A DNA stretch of 31,342 bases, taken from positions 1-31,342 of the forward strand of contig JBNMJK010000027.1 in the NCBI GenBank assembly GCA_050873765.1, given 5' to 3'. This document shows positions 21,736 through 30,400 of this stretch, in pieces. The DNA comes from Sodaliphilus sp050873765 (GTDB taxonomy: Bacteria > Bacteroidota > Bacteroidia > Bacteroidales > Muribaculaceae). The position numbers were made by a program, and so were the translations under genes. A model generated the notes under the pieces. That model ran no database searches. It was not told the origin of the DNA and was given only the letters and a program-made list of their open reading frames with translations. Every line of letters starts with the position of its first letter. Position 1 is the stretch's first letter.

Positions 21736-22770
21736 CTATTTGGGGAGGAGGGCGGCGAAGGGCTTGTTGCTCCACACAATGTAATTGCCCTTGGCATCGG
21801 TGCTAATGGTCATCACGCCCAGGTCGGTGCGCCCCGCAAATAGAGCTTGGGTGCGCTCTGTGCCCATTGCCATACACGCCGTGGCCCATGCGTCGGCAGT
21901 CATGCAGTCGGCAGCCACAACAGTGGCGCTGAGCAGGGTTGACGCTTCGCTGTAGCCTGTTTTGGGATTCACGATGTGCGACACCTTCTTGCCGTCCACC
22001 TGCTTATATTTGCGGTAGTTGCCACTGGTGGCCACAGCTTTGCCACTGATGCCCACCACGAGTGCCGACTCGTGTATGGTGGCCTGGTTGCTCTCCACGG
22101 GCATGTCGATGGATATGTTCCACGGCGTGCCTTTCTCGTTCACGCCTTTAGTCACCACCTCACCGCCTATTTCCACCATGCAGTTTTCCACACCGTTGCG
22201 GGCTAACATTCGCGCCACCTCATCGCAGGCGAGTCCCTTGGCTATGCTGCTGAAGTCGAACTGAATGCGGCTGTCGGCCTTGATGACCAATTCATCTTCA
22301 CGCCGCGTTTTTGTGATGCCCACAAACTGGAGCAGACTGTCGATTTGCGATGCTGTGGGTGGCGTGCCATGCTTGTAGCCGAATCCCCATGCGTTCACCA
22401 GCGGCATCACCGTGGGGTCGTAGGCACCGCCGCTCTGCTGGTTCACCTTCATGGCGCAGTCATACATACGCATGAAAATGCTGTCGGCCCGGTTGGTGGA
22501 GTTGGCGTTGATGCGTGCCACGAGCGACTGCTTGTTGAACACGTTGGCACTGCTGTCGATGCGCTCAAGCACTGCGCTGATCGAGTCGGCCAAGTCGGTT
22601 GTGGCCTCGTAGGTGATGTGGTAATCTGTGGTCCACACCTCACCTTGCGCTTTCAAATAGGTCTTTTTGGCTGGCTTCATCACGAAAAAAGCCACCACTG
22701 CGCAGATGGCGCATACCAGAATGGCAATGTACTGGCGTGTGAATATTGTCTTTGCTGTAGTTTTGTTCAT
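21736..22770 (-). CDS. apbE: FAD:protein FMN transferase ApbE
   Basis: A 344-residue ApbE enzyme that attaches FMN from FAD to a Thr or Ser of target proteins such as RNF/NQR subunits, acting outside the cytoplasmic membrane. The N-terminal membrane segment (residues 14-31, YIAILVCAICAVVAFFVM) tethers it; it contains cysteines but no standard lipobox. Family motifs are NAWGFGY (from about 125), FDFSSIAKGLACDEV, MVEIGGEVVTKG, HIVNPKTGYS and VVAADCMTADAWATACMAMG, the last carrying the Mg-binding Asp and Thr. It is divergent from the outer-membrane barrel gene. No flavinylation target is encoded in the window. A -7 box lies 54 bases upstream. Confidence 0.94.
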   Translation of the reverse strand: MNKTTAKTIFTRQYIAILVCAICAVVAFFVMKPAKKTYLKAQGEVWTTDYHITYEATTDLADSISAVLERIDSSANVFNKQSLVARINANSTNRADSIFMRMYDCAMKVNQQSGGAYDPTVMPLVNAWGFGYKHGTPPTASQIDSLLQFVGITKTRREDELVIKADSRIQFDFSSIAKGLACDEVARMLARNGVENCMVEIGGEVVTKGVNEKGTPWNISIDMPVESNQATIHESALVVGISGKAVATSGNYRKYKQVDGKKVSHIVNPKTGYSEASTLLSATVVAADCMTADAWATACMAMGTERTQALFAGRTDLGVMTISTDAKGNYIVWSNKPFAALLPK

Positions 22771-22823
22771 AATGCACTTGATGATGATGGTGTAATCAAT
22801 GATGCGTAATTTTTTTTACCACG

Positions 22824-22831
22824 CAAAGTTA
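22824..22831 (-). promoter_or_regulatory. probable -7 box of apbE
   Basis: TAACTTTG on the minus strand, with no clear -33 box. The predicted leader is about 45 nt. Confidence 0.5.
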
Positions 22832-22894
22832 ATGCTTTTGTGCGCTAAACTTCCGCCTTTTGGCATAAATGTGGTGAGATTCAGAAAAAATATT

Positions 22895-22902
22895 TATTTT
22901 TG
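22895..22902 (+). promoter_or_regulatory. probable -7 box of the first barrel gene
   Basis: TATTTTTG, 34 bases before the ATG at 22937. No TTTG at -33. Confidence 0.5.
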
Positions 22903-22936
22903 CATCGAGAATATTAATTGTAAAAAATAAAACACG

Positions 22937-23524
22937 ATGATGAAAAAGACCATTTTAATCCTTGCTGTCGCCATGATGGCAATCGGCGCTAACGCTCAAT
23001 TGCGCTTTGGCGTGAAGGCTGGTGTGGGGCTGAACTCTATTCACTTGTCCAACCTCTCGTCGGACTTCAAGTCGGAGAACCGCACAGGCTTCACTGGAGG
23101 CTTGATGATGGAGGTGAACCTGCCTTTGGGCCTGGCTGTGGACGCCTCGGCCATGTACACTCGCCGAAGCGGTGCCATCAACGACACGGAAGTGGGCGTG
23201 CGCGACTATATATCGGTGCCGGTGAACTTGAAATACAAGCTCTCTCTGCCCGTGGTGAGCCAGATTGTGAAGCCGTTTGCCTTCACCGGCCCAGAGTTCT
23301 CATTCAATGTGGGCGACAAAAAGTCGCAATACGGCAGCGAATATAAGAGCACTACCGTGAGCTGGAATGTGGGCTTGGGCGTGGAACTGCTGAAGCATGT
23401 GCAGGTGGCAGCCGCCTACAATATGGGCATCAGCAAGAGCATCAGCAATGTGCTTGGCATATCGGGCGTGGAGTCGGGTGCCAAGGACCGCGCCTGGACG
23501 GTGACCGCCGCCTACTTGTTCTGA
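22937..23524 (+). CDS. outer-membrane beta-barrel protein, PorT-like family
   Basis: A 195-residue small outer-membrane barrel. A signal peptide (residues 1-20, MMKKTILILAVAMMAIGANA) is followed by alternating strands starting QLRFGVKAGVGLN, a start typical of PorT/OMP_b-brl_2 proteins of Bacteroidales. Other segments are GGLMMEVNLPLGLAVDASAMYTRR, YISVPVNLKYKL, and a final strand ending in AAYLF with terminal Phe. Its function is unknown; PorT itself is linked to type IX secretion, but many members are general barrels. A related gene lies downstream, although each has its own promoter and this one ends in a terminator. The adjacent Met2 could also be the start. Confidence 0.82.
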   Translation: MMKKTILILAVAMMAIGANAQLRFGVKAGVGLNSIHLSNLSSDFKSENRTGFTGGLMMEVNLPLGLAVDASAMYTRRSGAINDTEVGVRDYISVPVNLKYKLSLPVVSQIVKPFAFTGPEFSFNVGDKKSQYGSEYKSTTVSWNVGLGVELLKHVQVAAAYNMGISKSISNVLGISGVESGAKDRAWTVTAAYLF

Positions 23525-23558
23525 TTTCCACGGCCATTTGCCGCACAATAAACTAATA

Positions 23559-23597
23559 GGAGAGGGCTTCCGATGAGTGGCTCTCTCTCTTTTTTTG
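23559..23597 (+). terminator. intrinsic terminator of the first barrel gene
   Basis: 8-9 bp stem with G-U pairs: 23560-23567 (gagagggc) with 23580-23587, followed by a run of seven T residues at 23590-23596. Confidence 0.7.
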
Positions 23598-23660
23598 ATG
23601 CGAAAAAAGCGAAATAGCGAACAGTGATGCGGTCTGGAATTGTTATAAATGCTGAAATGG

Positions 23661-23692
23661 TTTGCCCAAACGGATAATTTGTTATAGTTTTG
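23661..23692 (+). promoter_or_regulatory. promoter of the second barrel gene
   Basis: TTTG (23661-23664), a 20-nt spacer and TAGTTTTG (23685-23692). The leader is about 27 nt before the ATG at 23726. Confidence 0.8.
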
Positions 23693-23725
23693 TAAATAAT
23701 TTTTACGTGTTACAAGATATTAGAA

Positions 23726-24352
23726 ATGAAGAAATTCTTATTTTCAATAACCATAGCGTTGGCAGCTGTGCTTTCCATCAATATGAGCGCCGAAACACGC
23801 CTTGGCGCCACAGTGGGAGTGAATCATAATAAATTGCACTTTGGGCAGACCGACATTTTCACCAGCGGACAGATGGTGGGCGGCAATGCCGGCATTATGG
23901 GCGAACTGATGATACCGGGCATAGGATTTGGTGTGGACGCAAGCCTGCTCTACTCAATGCGCAACGCAAAACTTCACTTTGAGGAGAAAAAGGCATGGTC
24001 GTCGATGGGCGTGGGTGCCGAGACTGCCACTTTCCATTATATCGACATTCCTATCAACCTGAAATTTCGCTATCACAATTTGAATGGCTTTGAGAGCACG
24101 TTTATGCCGATGGCTTTTGCCGGTCCTGTGATTTCTATATTGGCTGGACACAGCAAATGTGCCGACCAGCTGAGCTACACCAAGCTAAGCCTTAGCATGC
24201 AAATGGGCATTGGCTGCGAACTCTTTCAGAAAGTGCAGCTGAAGGCCGGCTACCAGTTTGGCATAGGCGAAACGTGCCGCACAAAGCTGCTTGAGGAGCA
24301 CAACGCCAAAAATCGCACATGGTTTGTAAACGCCACCTACTTCTTTAAGTAG
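23726..24352 (+). CDS. outer-membrane beta-barrel protein, PorT-like family (second copy)
   Basis: A 208-residue secreted barrel similar in plan to the protein at 22937. A signal peptide (1-22, ending SINMSA) leads to ETRLGATVGVNHNKLHF, then GGNAGIMGELMIPGIGFGVDASLLYSMR and FHYIDIPINLKFRY, which correspond to segments in the upstream paralogue, and a final strand VNATYFFK. The two have diverged strongly, so this is an old duplication. Unlike most barrels it ends in Lys after FF. It contains two cysteines in the C-terminal half (CADQ and CELF) plus CRT. It has a strong promoter and a very stable terminator, so it is expressed independently. The role is unknown. Confidence 0.8.
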   Translation: MKKFLFSITIALAAVLSINMSAETRLGATVGVNHNKLHFGQTDIFTSGQMVGGNAGIMGELMIPGIGFGVDASLLYSMRNAKLHFEEKKAWSSMGVGAETATFHYIDIPINLKFRYHNLNGFESTFMPMAFAGPVISILAGHSKCADQLSYTKLSLSMQMGIGCELFQKVQLKAGYQFGIGETCRTKLLEEHNAKNRTWFVNATYFFK

Positions 24353-24379
24353 TAGATTATCTGGTGAGAAAAATATAAT

Positions 24380-24431
24380 AGAGGCGGCTGCGTCGATCAT
24401 TTAACTGACGCAGCCGCCTCTAATTTTTTTT
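24380..24431 (+). terminator. strong terminator, possibly bidirectional
   Basis: Perfect 15-bp GC-rich stem: 24380-24394 (agaggcggctgcgtc) with 24407-24421, a 12-nt loop, and eight T residues at 24424-24431. On the minus strand the stem is followed by TATTATATTTTTC, so it may also end the converging dgt-pncB transcript. The spacer 24432-24560 also has a CGCGG/CCGCG hairpin and a TGGAAAT/ATTTCCA repeat. Confidence 0.9.
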
Positions 24432-24560
24432 GAAAATAAAAGTTGTGACGCGGCAGCCGCGCCCGCCTGGAGGCGAATGGAAATTTTCACCCTTAATTAT
24501 TTCCACCCCGAAAAGCCAAATATATTCCGCCCGTTATGGGGGTACTTTTATCGTCGCGTT

Positions 24561-25787
24561 CTATTCGCCGAGGAGCTTGAGGATGTATTGGCACTTTTCG
24601 GTGTTGCCCAGCACTTTGCCGCGGTCGCATGACAGCTTGATGCAGTCGTGCCATTCACGCAGCTCGGTGATACGGCTCTTCGTGAGCTTAATCACGATGT
24701 TCGACGGCTGGCAACCGGTCACGTCGCAGGTGAGGTAGGTGCCTATGCCGTAGCTGTCCATCATGCGGCCGGCAGTGTATTTGTGCAGCTCGATGGCGCG
24801 GTCGATGTTGAGCGCGTTGCTGTACACCACTTGCTTGGTGGCAGGGTCGATGCCGAGCGACTTGTATTTGTTGATAATCTTCTCCAGCTGCTCCTCTTCC
24901 TTGCCGCTATCTATACGCAGACCTTTGTACATCATGGCCATACGCTTGGATAGATTGTTGAAAAACACCTCATCGCCAAAGCAGTCGTAGAGGTAGATGC
25001 CGTTGTCGCCGTCATACACATCGCTGAATTTGCGCATCACATTGAAGTTGCACTCAAACACGCCGGTCACATTTTCCTCAAACGACACAAGCTGGTGGCT
25101 CATGGTGCCGATGGGCACGAGATCGTATTTCATGGCCAGATACACATTGCTGGTGCCCGTGAACGTGCCATTCCATTTGTGGAACTCACCCTGCTCATCG
25201 GTGTAGCCGCCCTTCTGGTATTCCTCTTTGAAAGTGCGCACCACCATATCATGATGCGCTTTGGTGAAGCGGCGGCGCTGTCCGAAGTCGCTGATAGCCA
25301 ATCCGCCAGAGAGCGCTTTCCGGGCCTTTTCCCTGCTTCTGCGCTCCTCAAGTGCAGCGTCGTATCGATCCACATCGCCATTGAGCGTGTGGGTGAGTTC
25401 GCTGATGCACGAGAGCAGCACCATTTCCCACATGATGGTGGAAAACCATTTGCCCCTCACGGTGATGTGAAGCTCGCGGTTTTCGTCCTGGCTGATGCTC
25501 ACCTCCTTAGGGTTGAAGCGATAGCCGCGGAGCAGCGTGAAGAACCAGAGCGGGAGGTAGTACATTTTTCGGGTCATAAATGCCACCTCCTCGTCGGTGA
25601 TTTGCACATTAGGCATATAGTTCACCTGCTCTTGGAGCAGATCGGCAAATCCCTCGGGGTACTGAGTGTGGTTGCGGTCGAAAAACGTGTATTCCACCTC
25701 GGCGCGAGGGTATTTTTGCAGAATATAGTAAAGGCAACTAAAAGTGTAGGCATCATTGTCGGTGAGATGCGTGATAATTTGTTTCAT
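24561..25787 (-). CDS. pncB: nicotinate phosphoribosyltransferase PncB
   Basis: A 408-residue enzyme of NAD salvage, converting nicotinate and PRPP to nicotinate mononucleotide with ATP-stimulated autophosphorylation. Its length matches the bacterial PncB type. Visible features are LTDNDAYTFSCLYYIL at the N-terminus, SDFGQRRRFT (166-175), FTGTSNVYLA (209-218), the phosphorylated-histidine segment PIGTMSHQL (His231), and the phosphate-binding KGLRIDSG. The start ATG begins MKQIITHLTDNDAY. It lies 30 bases downstream of dgt on the same strand with no promoter between, so it is co-transcribed with dgt. Confidence 0.94.
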   Translation of the reverse strand: MKQIITHLTDNDAYTFSCLYYILQKYPRAEVEYTFFDRNHTQYPEGFADLLQEQVNYMPNVQITDEEVAFMTRKMYYLPLWFFTLLRGYRFNPKEVSISQDENRELHITVRGKWFSTIMWEMVLLSCISELTHTLNGDVDRYDAALEERRSREKARKALSGGLAISDFGQRRRFTKAHHDMVVRTFKEEYQKGGYTDEQGEFHKWNGTFTGTSNVYLAMKYDLVPIGTMSHQLVSFEENVTGVFECNFNVMRKFSDVYDGDNGIYLYDCFGDEVFFNNLSKRMAMMYKGLRIDSGKEEEQLEKIINKYKSLGIDPATKQVVYSNALNIDRAIELHKYTAGRMMDSYGIGTYLTCDVTGCQPSNIVIKLTKSRITELREWHDCIKLSCDRGKVLGNTEKCQYILKLLGE

Positions 25788-25817
25788 TGCGTAGCGTGTC
25801 GATAAAAATTATTGGGG

Positions 25818-27149
25818 TTATACAGTAGGTAGCGAAATGCCACATAATTGTCGGTAAAGGTTGAGCGCATACACGTCGGTCATAGCGCTGATGTGGTCGA
25901 GCACGGCCTGTATCTTTTCAAACAGGCTGGCGGCGCGCACGTCGTATTGCTCAGGGAATTTGTTGAGCAGCAGCTGGGAATAGTTGCGCTCTGGGTGAAT
26001 GACGGCATCGATCAGCTTGTCGAGCAGAAGATTGATAATGCGGTTACCGGCAAGGTCGATGTCGGTCACATAGCTGGCGCGGTAAAGTTTTTGATGCGCC
26101 AAGTCGCTGCACCGTCGGTATCCTTCCACGGCGAGAGGCGACAGGTGCTCAATCAGCGTGCCCTCGTAGGAGCCTTGCAGCATCTGCTCCTCACCGCTCA
26201 CGAATGCGCTGGCACATTCATGCACCAAAAGTCCCACCACGCTTGAGCGCAGGTAGGCAATCTTCTCGTTGGGGTCGTCCAAGTCCTTCATCACACCACG
26301 AATGTGGCTCTGGCGGTCGGGGTTGAAGAAAGCCATCAAAAGGCCGATAGTCTCCTCGGTGTCGATGATTTTCAGCTTGTGCCCGTCTTCAATGTCCATC
26401 ACCTGGTAGCAGATGTCGTCGGCGGCCTCCACCACATACACCAAAGGGTGGCGGCAGTAGCGCCCGTCGGCCAGCTTGAGCAGCCCCAGTTCAGAGGCTA
26501 TTCGCTCAAAGAGCGCCTGCTCTGTGGAGAAAAAGCCGAATTTGCCCTTCTCGCCAGCATAAAGCGAAGCGTAGGGATATTTCACGATAGAGGCAAGGGT
26601 GCTGTAGGTCATGGCAAATCCGCCCACGCGCCGTCCCTTGAACTGGTGCACGAGTGAGCGGAAGCTGTTGGCGTTGCCCTCAAAATGCACCAAGTCGTTC
26701 CACTGCTGATTCGTGAAATTTGGCTTCAGCAGTTTTCCTTTTCCCTCGCTGAAATATGCGCCGATAGTCTTCTCGCCAGAGTGCCCGAAAGGAGGGTTGC
26801 CCAAATCGTGGGCAAGGCAAGCCGCCGCCACAATCTCGGGAACGGCGTCCATGCACTTCACCCAAGGCTCGGAGGCGTATTTCTCGGCCAGGAGCAGCGT
26901 TATCTCGCCGGCGAGCGACCTACCCACGCACGACACCTCAAGCGAGTGGGTGAGGCGGTTGTGCACGAAAATGCTTCCAGGGAGCGGAAACACCTGTGTC
27001 TTGTTTTGCAGTCGGCGGAATGGCGATGAGAACACCAGTCGGTCGAAGTCGCGCTGAAAATCGCTCCGCACGCCGCCCTTATTGCTGTCGTGATAATGTT
27101 CCAAGCCCAGTCGCTTGTCGCATATCAGTTGGTTCCAGTTCATATTCAT
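25818..27149 (-). CDS. dgt: deoxyguanosinetriphosphate triphosphohydrolase (dGTPase)
   Basis: A 443-residue HD-domain dNTP triphosphohydrolase that splits dGTP to deoxyguanosine and tripolyphosphate, controlling dNTP pools. The N-terminus has the family signature RSDFQRDFDRLVFSSPFRRLQNKTQVFPL. The HD metal site is built from His68 in HNRLTHSLEV, His114-Asp115 in CLAHDLGNPPFGHSGE, and a later Asp in VVEAADDICY. Dgt activity in this class can also limit phage replication by depleting dNTPs, but nothing here shows such a role. The open frame continues 84 codons upstream, but a two-box promoter at 27180-27210 starts transcription about 24 nt before this ATG, and the extension lacks similarity. 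Met3 (27143) is an alternative. pncB follows by 30 bases. Confidence 0.92.
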   Translation of the reverse strand: MNMNWNQLICDKRLGLEHYHDSNKGGVRSDFQRDFDRLVFSSPFRRLQNKTQVFPLPGSIFVHNRLTHSLEVSCVGRSLAGEITLLLAEKYASEPWVKCMDAVPEIVAAACLAHDLGNPPFGHSGEKTIGAYFSEGKGKLLKPNFTNQQWNDLVHFEGNANSFRSLVHQFKGRRVGGFAMTYSTLASIVKYPYASLYAGEKGKFGFFSTEQALFERIASELGLLKLADGRYCRHPLVYVVEAADDICYQVMDIEDGHKLKIIDTEETIGLLMAFFNPDRQSHIRGVMKDLDDPNEKIAYLRSSVVGLLVHECASAFVSGEEQMLQGSYEGTLIEHLSPLAVEGYRRCSDLAHQKLYRASYVTDIDLAGNRIINLLLDKLIDAVIHPERNYSQLLLNKFPEQYDVRAASLFEKIQAVLDHISAMTDVYALNLYRQLCGISLPTV

Positions 27150-27179
27150 ATCCGGTGAGTAACTTTTACTGATGAAAAG

Positions 27180-27210
27180 CAAAATTACCAATTCCCAGCT
27201 AATTATCAAA
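27180..27210 (-). promoter_or_regulatory. promoter of dgt-pncB
   Basis: On the minus strand TTTG (27207-27210), a 19-nt spacer and TAATTTTG (27180-27187). It fixes the start of dgt near 27149. Confidence 0.8.
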
Positions 27211-27326
27211 ATAAAAGTGCCAGCCAGTCCACACCTTGGCCTATTGATAGCCCCTATCTGAATAATAAGCCGTGGGCTGATTGCAATTTTATTTATAATA
27301 ATGTGCCAACAAACAAAAAAAATGCT

Positions 27327-27334
27327 TATATTTG
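27327..27334 (+). promoter_or_regulatory. probable -7 box of the BspA-like gene
   Basis: TATATTTG fits the consensus; the -33 position is not TTTG. The leader would be about 120 nt and ends in the AT-rich, G-poor run (ttaactaattaataactaac) common before strongly translated Bacteroidales genes. Confidence 0.5.
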
Positions 27335-27459
27335 TGGTTGGATTAAAATGGGCTGTGCCATCACCATTAGTGCGCCAGCCTCTTGCAAGATTCGTACACA
27401 ACTACGATTTAAAACAACTTTTTTATATTAACTAATTAATAACTAACAACACTTCAAAC

Positions 27460-30400
27460 ATGAAAAGATTTTCTACTTCATGGATGCGTGTGGCGCTTCT
27501 TGGCCTTGCCAGCGTGTTTGCTGTTCATGAGGCTGGTGCTCTCAGTTTTACTGTAGATGGCATCAACTACAAGAACACAGGCTCTAAGGCCACCATTCAG
27601 CGTTACACCGTAAAGCCCGACACCGTTTTCTACAAGGGCGACATCGTGATTCCAGAAACGGTACAGTACAATGGCGTAACTTACACCGTGGTGGCTACAG
27701 CCACTAATGCTTTTTCCGACTGTAAGGAACTCACCTCGCTCAAGTTGCCAGCCACTTGTGTGACTATTGGCCGTAACTGCTTCAAGGGCTGCGTGGCTCT
27801 GACCAACGACCCTACTCCAGCCACCGCCACCTCAATTGGTAATGGCTATCTGCAAGGCTGCACCTCAATCACTGAAGTGACTGTGCCTGCAGGCGTGAGC
27901 GGAAAATTTGTGGCTCAAAACTGGGAAGGCATGACCAGTCTGAAGAAGATCACCTTCACCGATTCTGCCACTCCATTCAACATCAGCGTGCTCGCATTCG
28001 TTATTAAGACTGGCACCTCGGTAAGTAGCCCAATTGAAGAAATCTACTTCGGCCGTAACCTCGATGAGGGCACAAGCTCTAACATGCCTTTCCGCGGTGT
28101 GAAGACTTTGAAGAAGGTGACCTTCGGTGGCCACTTCACCAACATCGACGCAGAAATGTTCCAGGGCTGTACTTCTCTTGAAGAAGTGGTGTATAACCCA
28201 GGCGTGAACATTACTACACTGGGTGCTGGCGCATTTGCAAGCTGCACCTCGCTGAAGTCGCTTCAAATTCCTGCCACTATCACTTCAATCCCCGACCGTC
28301 TTTGCTATGGCGACAAGGCTCTCACCTCTATCACTATGGGCGACGCCGTTACTTCTGTGGGTACGACAGCGTTCTACAAAACAGGCTTGAAGACCTTGAC
28401 ACTGCCTGCATCGGTTCAGACTATCTATGCCAACGCTTACCAAGGCTCAGCCCTCGTAGGTGAAATCACACTTCCTGCAAGCCTCACCTCTGTGGGCACT
28501 CAGGCTTTCGCCAGCACTAAGATTACAGGCGTGAACATTCCTGCCGGTGTCACTTCAATTGGCAACGCAGCGTTTGCTCCTATCACTACACTTGCCGGCA
28601 TCAATGTGGATGCTGCCAACACCTCATTCAAGGTGGTGAATGGTGTTCTTGTTAGCGCCGACGGCACTCGTCTGCTCGTCACTGGCCACCAGGGCACAGT
28701 TGGCACCGACGCTTTTGCCGCTGTCACCTCTATCGACAATTATGGTATGGCTTACGCTCCATGCGCCGTGGCAGAGTTCCCAGCACTTGAAAAGGTGGGC
28801 AACTATGGCTTCGCCAACAGTGCAATCAAGAACTTCACACTGAAGAACAACGTGACTGTGGGTTCTAACATCTTTAGCAAATCTGCCCTCGAGACACTTG
28901 TGTTTGAAGACGGACGTAACGAAATTCCTCAAGGTGTTTGCGCCGACTGCGCAAGCCTGACCAGCGTTACACTCCCAACCACAGCTACCAACATTATGAA
29001 GGACGCATTTGCTAACTGCTCCGCTCTGAAGAGCTTGGAGATTCCTATGAATGTGAACTATATGGAACCAGGATCCGTGCCTGCCACTATTGAGACTCTC
29101 CGTGTGCTCAATGGCAACACTCCAGCCCTTGCCGCTAACGTGTTTAACGAAAACCAGGGCAACGTGGTATGTAAGGTGGCTTCTTCAGCTGTAGCAAAAT
29201 ACAAGGCTGCCGCTCAATGGCAATACCTCAATGTACAAGCCGACCCAACTATCAAGACCGGCGGTGCTACTCTTGGCTGCCCAACAGGTCTCTACTTCGC
29301 TACCGCCGATGGTAAGCTGATGTATAAGAACGAAGCAGGTGAAGTCGTTGACACCAAATTCACTACTGGTGCTCACGCACTCACTCTCCAAAGCTACAAG
29401 AACCGCATCTATGTGGCTGTAGCAGGCGAAAAGTTCACTTACCAAGATTCTAACCAGCCACTCGGTGATGGTGAGCTCTTCTATGTGAACAACACTAATG
29501 GCATCTTCTACCGCGTGACTGTGCTCAACAACGTTGGCTACGCTCCAAGTGAAGACCCATTCTCTATGATGATTGACAAGAGCACCAACAACATCTACAT
29601 CGCTGACCGTAATGTGGGTGTGCACAAGCTCAATGCTGACACCACTGGCCTCTATGGCTCACAGCCTTTCTTGTTCCAGAACCAATGGCTTCCTTACTAT
29701 GGAGATCTTCTGAGCTGGGGTGCTATCACTGGTGGCTTTGCTCGCGACAGCAAGGGCATTTACTGGCGTACCACTAAGTACAACGGTGTGGGTCTGACCC
29801 GCTTCCGCGATGCCGACATCTATGCAGATGGTGGCGCAGGCAAGACTCAGCCATTCAACGTTCTCTTCAGAGACGTGATTATCAAGACTGCTTACCTCGA
29901 TGAGGCAAACGGTTACTACTACATGTTCGTACAGAAGGATCCTAACGGTTGCAAACCTGGTATCTATCGTATCGCACTCTCTAAACTTCAGAATGCTGAT
30001 GGTAGCGACGTGGCGGGCAACGCTGATCTCAAGATCTCCGACTGCCAGCTCATCGACGATGCTCCTGTGCTTCTTGACGGTAATGAAGACTCTGGTGAAA
30101 TTGCCAACATCGCACAGATCAATGGCGATGGCACCAACGTGTTCTGGTCATACATCGCTCCTGTAGGCGCAGACGCTAAGGCTATTACTGGTAGCGTGGC
30201 TTACGATGCTGCCAACCCACTCCACAAGAGCGGTATCAAGACTATCAAGAGCGCTGACGCTCAACCTGTGGTGACTTACGCAGTGGAAGGCGTGGACGCT
30301 TATGGCGTGTGCGGCGCTACATTCGTGGCTCCTGAAGTGGTGAAGCCTTCTTCTATCACTCTCGACAAGGAAGAAGCTACTGTGGCTAACGGTGGTGAAA

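Noticed and set aside
24561..27149. dgt as part of a dedicated anti-phage system
   Set aside because: The only operon partner is pncB; no nuclease, sensor, toxin or other defence gene is adjacent.
27150..27401. 84-codon N-terminal extension of dgt
   Set aside because: It lies upstream of the two-box promoter at 27180-27210 and has no dGTPase-like sequence.
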